Positions 55,101-64,000 of a stretch of 64,000 nt of DNA are shown one piece after another; position 1 is the stretch's first letter; every line of letters starts with the position of its first letter. The translations under genes and the position numbers were made by a program. The notes under the pieces are model-generated. The model was not told where the DNA came from and ran no database searches. It saw nothing but the letters and a program-made list of their open reading frames with translations. Source of the stretch: Aradus depressus (Eukaryota > Arthropoda > Insecta > Hemiptera > Aradidae). The stretch covers positions 77,822,037 through 77,886,036 of the forward strand of contig OY759214.1 of assembly GCA_963662175.1 (NCBI GenBank), written 5' to 3'.

Positions 55101-56444
55101 AAAAAAATGGTATGGATATTAAAGTACAAAATTAAGTCTTATATATACATATATATATTTTTCTTTAAATAATTTATATATATTTTTCTTTGTTTTTCCA
55201 TTTCTCAAACGAACATTTTGTCCTAATGGATTTTCTGTTGTGTTTTCCCCGAAGAACATCAGCCTAATCCATGAACTTCTGTAAATATTTTTTATATTTT
55301 TAATTATTGTAATGTTTAGTGATGCAGACAAAGAGTTTCCCCATCCCCTCGCTAAATGCCCAAAATCATTATTGCTTTAAAATTCATTTTCCGGATAATA
55401 ATAATTCTGGATACACATACACGGTTATCATTCAGCAAACTTAGTTTTTAGTTTGTAACTAAACTTGACAATGGCGTAATACCGAGAATGGTAGTTTATA
55501 TATAAATATTATTTTATGGGATAGACCAAATTTCAAAAAATAAATTTGTGTTATTTATTTTAATTAAAGTAAAAGGGGGTAAGTTCATTCAAAATGGGGT
55601 TTCATTAGTTTGACCTTTACTCTCCTTTAGACCTTAGCTTGACCTTTAAACTTAGAGGACCGTAATTCATATATTTAAAACTAAATTATGCCCTTGTAAA
55701 CTTAGCTGTCAGAGCATCACCATGAACGTTTTGTGGGTGCGTCCATCTCAAGTCGAACTTTTCCTTTGACACCTAATTATATTCCGAATTTTAGATAGAT
55801 AAATATAGGTACTTGGTGTGTACATCTAGAGACAACAGGGTAAGTACTCATTGTTCTTAACTCTTACGTAGAAAAAAAAAAATTTAAAAAACATTAAATT
55901 AAAAATTTTAAAAACCCCCGACACAAAAAAAAATTGTTTTGTTCATTAATTTTTTTTTACTGAAACCTTGGGGGGGGGGGGGGGCTTATAGGGCTTAGAG
56001 GGAGGGGCTTGGTCTTATAAACATTTGAGCTCAAACTTCAACTCTCTGGCTGTAATAGAGACCGAGATCTCTATACAGGCTCTGATAAAACCTGAATATC
56101 TTGGAAACGGCATACGCGATTTCCACCAAACATGGCTAAGAACCAACTCGCAACTTTCGACACAAAAAAACCGCTTTGAAATCAGTTCAGCCGTCTTGGA
56201 GCTTTGATGCCACGGACAAAGGCTTCAAACTTATAACACCCTTCCTTTTGCATCGCGAGTTAAAAAATATTCAAAATTCTTTAAATAAAAATGGAAAAAC
56301 ACATGTCTATGAATATTACAGATTTATAAAACAAGAAAGGATTGTTGATACATATCGAAATATTGTCAAAAAAAAAAAAAAAAGAAGACACTTCGAGAAA
56401 GAAATGTTGGAAAAATTCAACAAAAAGATCGAATCTATATTTCA

Positions 56445-56865
56445 TACTACAAATCCTTCGTACAATAGCCAATGCTCCATACTACGTCTCCAACAAAACC
56501 CTTCACACTGACCTTAATGTACCTTTCATCATTGAAGTCGCTAAATCCAAATATAGAAAATTATTTTCCCTTCTAAGTTCCCACAATATCCCTCTAGTCC
56601 GAGCCCTCCATTCTGCCATACTTCCCCAACGACGGCTTAAGCGTCAATGGCCTAGAGATCTCCTGATCAGAAGCAGTGACAGTGATTAGCTAAAAACAAG
56701 AGAAAAACAGTGACTAGGGAGTGTCACCACTGGGTGATTTCTCTCCTCATGACATTTTGACATTGCCATTATCTCTATATTAGCATATTTGCTTGTTGTA
56801 TATATTTTTATACAGTTGTAAATATTATCTCTTTGTAAATTAAAAAAAAAAAAAAAAAAAATTAA
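56445..56865 (+). pseudogene. Jockey-like LINE tail
   Basis: Frame at 56444-56689: LQILRTIANAPYYVSNK, then TLHTDLNVPFIIEVAKSKY, LSSHNIPLVRALHS and the terminal RLKRQWPRDLLIRSS. The 3' UTR contains 'gtgtcaccactgggtgattt' and a poly-A tail at about 56840-56861. It is the best-preserved tail of the family also found at 4170-4700 and 8010-8525. Confidence 0.8.
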
Positions 56866-56934
56866 AATATTTCATACTATAAGGGATCGTGGCACAGTCT
56901 CACACATTTTACTTCGGTATCTAATCAATATATA

Positions 56935-57265
56935 GGGGAAACTATGTAATTGGTTCGAGATTCGATGTTGAATTTTCACAATAATTTTACTGAACCCTTG
57001 ATTCCAAAAATTAAAACAAATTTTGTAAGAGTTGACATGTGTGTGTCTGTCAACATGATAACTCCCGATAGAATAAATTTATCGACATAAAATTGTATTC
57101 AAAACCCCATGAAGACTCAACTCTAATGTTATATTGAATGTATTTAACATGACGTTCAGTATGCAAATAATAATCCTCATAAGGACCACATTTATTAATT
57201 AATTTTTAGCAAAATCGGGCGACGAGAAAGAGGACATAAGATGAGGGGAACTCAACTCGAAAACC
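56935..57265 (+). repeat. Rep1 repeat, proximal part
   Basis: 'ggggaaactatgtaattggt' to 'aggggaactcaactcgaaaa'. The distal half is missing. Confidence 0.65.
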
Positions 57266-57456
57266 CTAGTTTATTGTTTTCGTCTTATTTTATTTTTTTG
57301 TATTTTCTTATTTGTCCTTTATTTTAAACGTGACAAAAAACCTGTGAATTACGCTTCTAAGGTCTCTCCCATCCTCAATCCCCATATTCTCTTTCTCTTA
57401 TCACTTAATTAATCCCTCTCGTCTGCAGAACCCCTGAAAAGGTTATCCGGATATTT

Positions 57457-57699
57457 TCACGTAAGACTTTTCGGTTGTAAAAGTTCTACAATGAAATTAA
57501 AAATACGATCTTCTACAAGGTACTCACCCGAAAGACAACACTCTTCCAGACGAGCCTTCGTTCTTTCTATCATACCTCTGAAAGATTGTTCATAGTTTTG
57601 ATCAGGAAAAGTGCAGAACGTCCGCTTCTTCAGTTGTTGCTTACTTAGGATGGCATGAGGTGTGAGATAAGTAAAAAACAAGAGTTTATAAAGAGGCAT
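57457..57699 (-). CDS. 80-codon open frame downstream of cuticle gene 4 (uncertain)
   Basis: Minus strand, starts MPLYKLLFFTYLTPH, contains FRGMIERTKARLEECC and ends LQPKSLT. It lies just beyond the polyadenylation signal of gene 4 on the same strand. No domain recognised, and no promoter or splice evidence. Composition is more protein-like than most random frames here. Probably not a gene on present evidence. Confidence 0.15.
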   Translation of the reverse strand: MPLYKLLFFTYLTPHAILSKQQLKKRTFCTFPDQNYEQSFRGMIERTKARLEECCLSGEYLVEDRIFNFIVELLQPKSLT

Positions 57700-57712
57700 T
57701 TGAAGAAAGAAG

Positions 57713-57718
57713 TTTATT
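57713..57718 (-). terminator. Polyadenylation signal of cuticle gene 4
   Basis: AATAAA on the minus strand (TTTATT on plus), about 100 bases after the stop codon. Confidence 0.55.
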
Positions 57719-57817
57719 TAAATAATAATAAATAAAAGGAGTTATGTACAAGCATCACATGAAATAAATAATAAATCTAACGAGATATCATGTTGTAAAG
57801 TCTTTCAGGAAAGGTGA

Positions 57818-58288
57818 TTACCAACCGTACTGGATACCATAGGAGTTGGTGTAGGCCATGTGGGAAACAGCGGGGGCAGCAGAGTAGGCAACTCCGACCT
57901 TAGCGATACCCAAGGGGGCGGCAGCGAGGGCGGGGGCGGCATAGGCGAGACGAGCAGCGGGGGCGGCGTAGGCAAGGGGGGCGTGAGCCACAGCGGGAGC
58001 AGCATAGGCGTAGGGAGAGGTGGCAGCAAGGGTCTGGATACCGGGGTTGGACACCCTGACGTCAGACTTGGACACGGAGGAGTAAGGGGTGTCGATGGTC
58101 TTGCTGTAGGTGGAGACCTGTCCCAGGTTGCCGTAGCTCCTCAGGATGTTGGCGGACTGGGAGGTGATGGCAGCGGGAGCCAGAGCGTGGGAGTAGCCGA
58201 GGGCGGGGCCGGCGGCATAGGTGGTGGCCAGGGGAGCTCCCAGCAGACCAGCGTTGGCGCAAGCCAAGGCGGCGGCGAGTACTACGAA
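57818..58288 (-). CDS. Cuticle gene 4, exon 2: CPF cuticular protein
   Basis: With the mini-exon at 59079-59087 it encodes 159 residues. Signal peptide 1-17 (MYKFVVLAAALACANAG). CPF motif 43-86 has the same residues as in gene 3. The second half differs: APAVAHAPLAYAAPAARLAY, then GIAKVGVAYSAAPAVSHMAY and a C-terminus ending YGIQYGW rather than the HYAW of genes 1 and 3. It is a secreted cuticle structural protein. Acceptor CAG at 58289-58291 (minus). From signal peptide to motif, nucleotide identity to gene 3 is about 98%, while the adjoining introns do not match. Confidence 0.93.
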   Translation of the reverse strand, partial: FVVLAAALACANAGLLGAPLATTYAAGPALGYSHALAPAAITSQSANILRSYGNLGQVSTYSKTIDTPYSSVSKSDVRVSNPGIQTLAATSPYAYAAPAVAHAPLAYAAPAARLAYAAPALAAAPLGIAKVGVAYSAAPAVSHMAYTNSYGIQYGW

Positions 58289-59078
58289 CTGAAACAACAG
58301 TATATTCTTAAGTATTTATATTACTACGGAATCTGAATCAATATGGATAGCTCCTTTTCCATAGGAGTCGCCCAGTTTTCCAGTTGTCGTCTTTATTCCA
58401 ACGTTCTCCTACATATTATGTATCTTCCTTCAGATGAATGATATTAGGAAGGTACTCCCAGTATATGAGAAAACAAAAGTAAATATTTCAAAAAAACCAA
58501 CAGACTTTAGAATTCTTTCGATCAAAACAACGAAATGTGCTCTCCCCATGAAGTTACCATTACTAATAAAAAGCCTTTCTCCAGCTATCTCAAATAGAGA
58601 AATCTATGTTTAACGTCCTTAAGTACTCCCTGTAAGGGCAAAAAGGACGCAACCTCGAAAATCAACGGCAGGTCTTTCATTATGTATTTAAATTATTTTC
58701 AATTGAACAAATTTAAAAAAAAAAAAAAGGGGCATCTTTGGGAATTGACCCGAGAATTTTCACCTCTGAAATTTAATATCTTACTTTGAGTTTAAAAGCT
58801 ATTCAAAAGTTTCAGAAAAAAACTAGTTTATGTAGAACTGGAATTGAAAACAATGTGGGTTTTAACAATGAACCGTTTATGAATAAATGAAACTTTAATA
58901 ATTTGACTGTTTTTTTTTTGTGTTCTCCAAAAGTATATGAAGTAAATTATTTATAATAAAAATTATAAACCAAGATTTGGGAAAAAATCAAAGAAATGTC
59001 ACTTTTTAGTTGAAATCATCAGATTTTTTTAGAATTTATTTTAATGTTTGCAATTTATTCATTGTAGCTAAAATTTAC
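58289..59078 (-). other. Intron 1 of cuticle gene 4
   Basis: 790 bases, donor AAG/GTAAAT, acceptor TTTCAG. AT-rich. No recognised repeat; the shortest first intron of the four genes. Confidence 0.8.
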
Positions 59079-59087
59079 CTTGTACAT
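59079..59087 (-). CDS. Cuticle gene 4, exon 1 (Met-Tyr-Lys mini-exon)
   Basis: ATG TAC AAG on the minus strand with donor GTAAAT, joined in phase 0 to the exon ending at 58288. Confidence 0.88.
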
Positions 59088-59148
59088 GGTTCCTTGAGTG
59101 TGTGCTGACTTGTGATACACGAGTAGTGTCCCCCCGAACCTAACCGCT

Positions 59149-59156
59149 TATATATA
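59149..59156 (-). promoter_or_regulatory. TATA box of cuticle gene 4
   Basis: TATATATA followed by AG on the minus strand, about 62 bases upstream of the ATG. Confidence 0.78.
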
Positions 59157-59340
59157 CCGAACTTTCACGAGCCCAAGGTAACGCCCGACCTAAAAACCTG
59201 ACCACCAAGCCCTCTCCCGACCAACATGAAATTCATTTTAAATATCTTGTCTGGGCCAACTCAGGGACTATCCTTAAATCCAGTAAGTTTTCTTAAAATT
59301 CTGTTTTCCTTCTGAAGAGAATTTATCTTGTCAATAGACG

Positions 59341-59395
59341 AGGGCGCCATTAGCTCAGTGGTAGTGTGCTTGCCTTCTGAGCTCAAGATGCCGGG
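59341..59395 (+). mobile_element. SINE A head only
   Basis: tRNA-like head 'agggcgccattagctcagtg' with box A, cut off just before box B. It ends at 'ctcaagatgccgggtatt'. Confidence 0.75.
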
Positions 59396-59399
59396 TATT

Positions 59400-60440
59400 G
59401 CAATAGGTAGTGCAATAAATACTATTTTTAAGTACACATTAGCTATTAACTAACTAATAATACTTAACATTTTCTGCAAAGATACTGTGAAACATTTAAT
59501 AAACAATAAAGAGAAAGAATTTTCACAAAATATACATATATAATATATATTTATTAAACTTCAAAGAAAGCACTAACAATTTTAAATAATACTAATCAAA
59601 AAACACAATTATTTTAATACCCTTCCCACTTCTTGAAGTCAACAGTTACAATAAAAAAATTCTAACTTTAATTAAAAATGTTTATGTTAGAAGAAACCCT
59701 TTACTCAAAAACTATTTTTTTTTCTCATTGTTAACAAAGAATAAAATAACCACAATAAAAAATCGTGATTCATACCCAAAAACATTATATGATACAAAGC
59801 TTTAATTTTAATTTTGTGGATATAGTTCCTGGTTCCTCCACACCTTAAAGGTCTGTCTAATCTACGTTATGTTTAATTATTATTTTTCATTACTTGTGTA
59901 CTAAATTATTTTATTTCTCTTGGTATAACTATTCTTTTTGTATTTTTATTATTTATTTTTAAAATGTTATGTTATAAAACTAGGCATGTTATTTTTTTTT
60001 TGTCTTATTCTTATTTTAAATTTTATATAAATTAACTTATTTATATTTTTTTATTTATTCATTTAGTTTATTTTATGTATTTTTGTCATTTTATTTATAT
60101 TTGTCATTGATTTCTTTCTCTTTCCTATATATTCCACATTGGGACTTGGTGAAGGGACTTATTGTCCCGAAATATAATTGTGATAAAGACACTTCTGAAA
60201 GAGTTATTAAAAAAAGTTATCTTAATTTTTATTAAATTAAAAAATGTGTCTATGAGTTAATATTTTTATTTTTGTACTCATATATTTTCCAGTATTTATT
60301 TTATTAATTATTATTCATTCCATTTTATATTTTTCAATAGTATTGTTATTATTAATCACACGTGTTTCAGACTCAAGTAGTTATAAATCTTACCATGTAT
60401 TGGTCTGACGGAAATAAAATTATTATTATTATTGTTATTA
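59400..60440. other. AT-rich stretch without recognised genes
   Basis: Low-complexity sequence. Around 60140-60230, 'gacttattgtcccgaaatat' followed by 'cttctgaaagagttatt' resembles 62120-62180, so both may be ends of one unidentified retroelement family. Confidence 0.4.
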
Positions 60441-60454
60441 TTATTATATGACTA

Positions 60455-60565
60455 CTAGGACTACTTTCGGTATTGCTACCATCTTCAGCCACGTCTTAAT
60501 AAATACTGACAGTATTCGTTAAATCATGGCTTAAGATGAACAATACCGAAAATACTCCCATATAT
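60455..60565. mobile_element. Foldback/MITE relative, degraded
   Basis: 'ggactactttcggtattgct' at the left and 'caataccgaaaatactccca' at the right are inverted and match the inner arms of the element at 31966-32255. The centre is unrelated. Confidence 0.6.
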
Positions 60566-60944
60566 TATGTATTATGTAGTATATTTTGATAAATAGACAA
60601 TATTTTAAAAAACATTTTTCTTTATTTTTTTGTTAACTAACTAACATAACTAAAGACAGAGTTGATGGAGGATTACCAAACGGCTGGTAATTCACCTGAC
60701 CACTGGTTGAACTATAGAGCCGGTTCCTGGTCAGCACTTTATATCTGCCCTATCTTTAAAGGACTTGAATGACAGTCTACGTAGTTTACTATGAAATCAA
60801 GAGTTTCTTCATTGTAAAGGTCTTTACCAAGGCTGAATCTGTCTGCTATAGAAGGCACTCTACTCTCCAAACATAGAAATAATTGTCTCTAGCTTTTCTT
60901 TTTTGGACCAGGGTAAAAAAGTCTTCTGTAAATCATTGGTAATG

Positions 60945-61065
60945 TACTTCCCCAGCACAAATTAATTAACTAAGTTCTCGCTCTTCCTCTTAATTCAATC
61001 GACCGCTAAAAATTGATAGTTGATTTACACAGGAACCTACTGAATCCTCATACTAAATATGCTAG
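60945..61065 (-). repeat. Rep1 end fragment
   Basis: 'aatgtacttccccagcacaa' to 'actgaatcctcatactaaat', minus orientation. Confidence 0.65.
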
Positions 61066-61069
61066 CCGA

Positions 61070-61312
61070 CTGATCTCAAGATCGCGGGTTCGCGATTAGG
61101 GTTTTTATCTAAAACACCCCATCCTTGAATGATCTCGAGCATGTGCTATGACAGTTACTCGTTAAAAACCCCTACCATAGGAGAATAAACCAGGATAGGC
61201 AAAATTTTGGACCCAAAGTAAAGTCGGGCTCATGTCCACCAGAACGACTAAAGAGAGCTCTGGTAGAAGTATATGACCTCATAGTTAAAGCCCGGGCATG
61301 TCATAATAACTA
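61070..61312 (+). mobile_element. SINE A, diverged
   Basis: Partial head ('gatctcaagatcgcgggttc', box B mutated), then the body 'gggctcatgtccaccagaac' and the end 'aagcccgggcatgtcataat'. Confidence 0.7.
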
Positions 61313-61324
61313 ATAACGAACTAA

Positions 61325-61465
61325 CTCTTATTGATTTATTCATTTCATCAGAAGTTATTAGGGTTTTTGAGTTGAACTCTATTTTTAGCCAAAATGGTCG
61401 AATGGTTTTGAAAGAACAGCGAAAACTTAATGAATGAATTCATTCTGGGAAAGTTTTCAGGTCAA
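61325..61465. repeat. Rep1 fragments
   Basis: 'tcatcagaagttattagggt' (minus) and 'tttagccaaaatggtcgaat' to 'gaattcattctgggaaagtt' (plus). The 61470-62210 stretch after it has no recognised gene. Confidence 0.5.
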
Positions 61466-62213
61466 AACAAATACTTTTTGTTCTGCGTCTCTTAGTACGT
61501 CTAGCCCTGGAATCCTTGTTTAGACCTCTCCTAGGATTATTACGAATTTTGCAATACAGATGATCTGATTTGGTATGTAGATGATCTCATTTAAATTTCA
61601 AAAGTGGGTAATGATTAAGGGTTGTTAATCTGCAACGACTTTTGTAACTATTTTTTTTTTTCAAAAGGAAAAATTGTATTACAAAATTTGTAATGAGAAT
61701 AATTTATTTTCCTAATCAAGAGACATATGTATAATGGTAATAATCAATTGAACAATAGGTGCATTGTTGCATCCTTTCGAAGCCACGTGGTATAGTCAAC
61801 AGAATAACAATATAGACAGAAGAGAAACCTCCGGCTAAAATAGTTGTAGCAAGTTGCAGCGCCATTATTTACCAGCCTGAACTAAGGTAAGAGCAAATAA
61901 AATATTCTATTTAAAAAATATCAGTAATTTTGACCTATTACTTGATTATGACTTGTATTTATACTCTTGCTAGTTAATTTGTTTAATATTTCCATTAGTA
62001 TTATCGTTATTTTGTATTAGTTATGTACCAATTTATTTTATTTCTATTACTTTATTTATTTATTTTTTAGTTACTAATTGTTTTATTTTTCTTTCTCTAT
62101 TATATTTCGCACATTGTGAGTTGAGGAAGAGTAATAAAAACGTTCCGAAAAAATACACTTTTGAAAGAATTATAAAAAAAAACTGTTTGTGTCTAATATA
62201 TAAGATATCTTAA

Positions 62214-62398
62214 ATAAACTTAAGCACGCCGTCCTTCGGATGGGACGTTAAGCGGAGGCCCCGAGCCTGTACGTAGGCAAAATTTAGGACTCCTACAGTA
62301 AAGTCGGGCTCATGTCCACCAGAGTGACGAAAGAGCACTCTAGTAGTAGGCGATATGACCTCGTAGTTAAAGCCCGGGCATGAGTCATAATAGCTAAC
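62214..62398 (+). mobile_element. SINE A, 5'-truncated
   Basis: 'aagcacgccgtccttcggat' to 'cgggcatgagtcataatagc'. Its tail faces the tail of the next copy. Confidence 0.8.
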
Positions 62399-62407
62399 TA
62401 TAAGCTA

Positions 62408-62730
62408 TCTTAGTTAGTTATTGTGACCATGCTCAGGCATTAACTACGAGGTCATATCGCCTACTACCAGAGTGCTCTTTTTTCGACTCTACTGTGAGAG
62501 TCCGTTATAATGTTATCTACCCATGTTTTGTTTTCTTCATATACACATTATTAAGACATATCCTATTAAACAGGCCTAAATAAGAGCAGCACTTTGGCGG
62601 GAACCTGGCAAATTCAAATCCAGTTTTGCCACTTTTCGTTATTTATTAACTATGTTAATTAACATTTTCCGTGACTCACCGCTATCTTGAGCTCAATAGG
62701 CAAGCACACAACCTCTGAGCTGAAGGCGTC
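62408..62730 (-). mobile_element. SINE A with replaced centre
   Basis: Minus-oriented tail 62411-62505 ('gaggtcatatcgcctactac') and head remnant 62685-62728 ('cttgagctcaataggcaagc', 'ctgagctgaaggcgtcct'). About 180 bases of unrelated AT-rich sequence lie between. Confidence 0.65.
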
Positions 62731-64000
62731 CTCATCATTATAATATGTAATAAGATTTATTAATACTATACTCTTAGATTGAACGGTTCTCCAATTGGTA
62801 ACACGTTTTGTAACACTTTCTGAGACTCACGTCATATAGTCCTTCCTGATAGATAACACCAGTGTTATAGATCATTAGTAACTCAGCTTCCAATTAGGAT
62901 GAGTTGTTATTTTCCTCAAGGATATCATATTGACATTATTCCTTTTCAGATGTAACTCTTTCCTTGGTATTTTAAATTACATAGCACTATGATATATATG
63001 CCACTCCATGTACCTAGACTACAAGACCGTGTTGTAACTTGTGTTTACATGTGAGAGCTCCCGTTTTAACGCAAGAATGCGCACAGTTCGTGGGATAGAG
63101 GTGAAGTAGAGGTCATGAACTACTTCCCCATGACACATATGTAATACAACGATTGCTCAAGCTGAAATGCACGGACACACATGCTTTGTGTACAACCACA
63201 CCCACCCAACTAAAACACATTCTTCTAATTACACAATTTACCCAATCACCACGTATGACTTTAATAACTTTAGTTTCAGTAACTTCAATCACGAAACTAA
63301 TATATTTATTAATAATTGGTAAGTATCTATATATAGCCGTAACGTTACTTTCTATTCACGACTTAATAACCAGGTCTATTAAGATATCCATATTCGACTC
63401 TGTCCATGACTTTGGCAGTACTTCTGGTTCTACTCAATTATACATGGTAAATCCAATCTTACTGAAAGAACTGAATTATTAGAAAAAACGTTCCTGTACA
63501 GGCGCGGATCCAGAGGGAAGTTTAGAGGGGCGATAGAAGTTTTACTAGGTGTGCAATACTGTTTGCAAAAACTGAGCTGAGTTAGTCTAAATTTATTGAA
63601 TTTATTGTTAATGTGGTCGATTAACATACAAGTAGTGCATTTGAAATGGGGCATATGAACCGGTTCGTGATCACTGGATGGAACCGTAGGAATTTTTTTT
63701 TTCTTCGCCCGGATTTTTACATTTGAAATCGAAAAATTCTATTTTGCGCGAGAATTTTGTCTCTCAATTGATTTCAATGGGGATTTCGTTTTTCTGTGAT
63801 TATTCCTCCGTGGTATGTTCGATTTCAGATTTTTTTAGTAGTAAACCATCGTCACCGTGTCCACTACCATCGTGGCAAATTTCAATGTGATCGGTAAAGG
63901 GGTTTAGGAAGAGTACGAGTACAACGAAATACATGAGTCGCCTAAGAAAGAGCTTCGTAAACTCAGCTCAATAACAAGGGGAGGGGGATTGGATAAATTT
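62731..64000. other. No gene recognised
   Basis: Mixed unique-looking and AT-rich sequence. The frame at 63153-63482 (109 codons, Thr/Leu/Ile-rich) has no recognised motif or splice context. The last 330 bases ('atttcaatgtgatcggtaaa' region) look like an interspersed repeat that I cannot name. Confidence 0.4.

Noticed and set aside
59341..59395. tRNA gene candidate (also at 13681 and in other SINE heads)
   Set aside because: The cloverleaf is incomplete and the same heads are attached to a shared non-tRNA body, so these are SINEs.
63153..63482. 109-codon plus-strand frame
   Set aside because: Composition typical of non-coding sequence, no motif, no splice or promoter signals seen.

Overview
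This is insect nuclear DNA. It is AT-rich and intron-bearing, with four genes of the CPF/CPFL-type cuticular protein family, which is known only from arthropods. A hemipteran-like source is a guess; nothing in the window fixes the order. The rest is densely packed with transposable elements, many of them nested. I see no bacterial features, rRNA, true tRNA genes or CRISPR arrays.

Host genes: each of the four cuticle genes follows one plan. There is a TATA box, then a 9-nt coding mini-exon (Met-Tyr-Lys) ending in AAG/GT, then a phase-0 intron full of repeats, then one GC-rich exon that begins inside the signal peptide and ends in Trp-stop. The pairs are: gene 1 (+), 2579-2587 with 11784-12353; gene 2 (+), 27965-27973 with 30915-31319; gene 3 (-), 47278-47286 with 45112-45600; gene 4 (-), 59079-59087 with 57818-58288. 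Two tandem (+) genes face two tandem (-) genes. Genes 2, 3 and 4 carry the 44-residue CPF motif. Gene 1 lacks it but shares the C-terminal block. The products are secreted structural proteins of the cuticle.

Mobile elements: (i) a nearly intact Jockey-type LINE at 22475-26712 with one frameshift in ORF2; (ii) a Ty3/Gypsy element of CsRn1/Kabuki type at 33544-38059, with LTRs identical by eye, a tRNA-Trp primer site, a -1 frameshift heptamer at the end of gag, a stop codon in gag, and a piece of its own LTR splitting the reverse-transcriptase YLDD motif; (iii) a short Tigger/pogo element at 47460-48533; (iv) a mariner fossil near 16.4-17.0 kb; (v) many LINE tails, one RTE-like LINE inserted in a Jockey tail, and a Penelope-like GIY-YIG remnant; (vi) two tRNA-derived SINE families, here called SINE A and SINE B, with one B copy inserted in an A copy; (vii) long palindromic foldback/MITE elements; (viii) the most frequent repeat, a roughly 560-bp non-coding element here called Rep1, which often holds an internal poly-G tract. 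An 89-bp minisatellite lies at 43503-43878.

Reading the window: host coding information is under 2 kb of 64 kb. The introns and intergenic spaces are layered transposon insertions whose order can be read from nesting and target-site duplications. Genes 3 and 4 are almost identical in the first half of their main exon, while the adjoining introns are unrelated, which suggests recent gene conversion. All alignments were done by eye; ends of degenerate repeats are accurate to about 10-30 bases.
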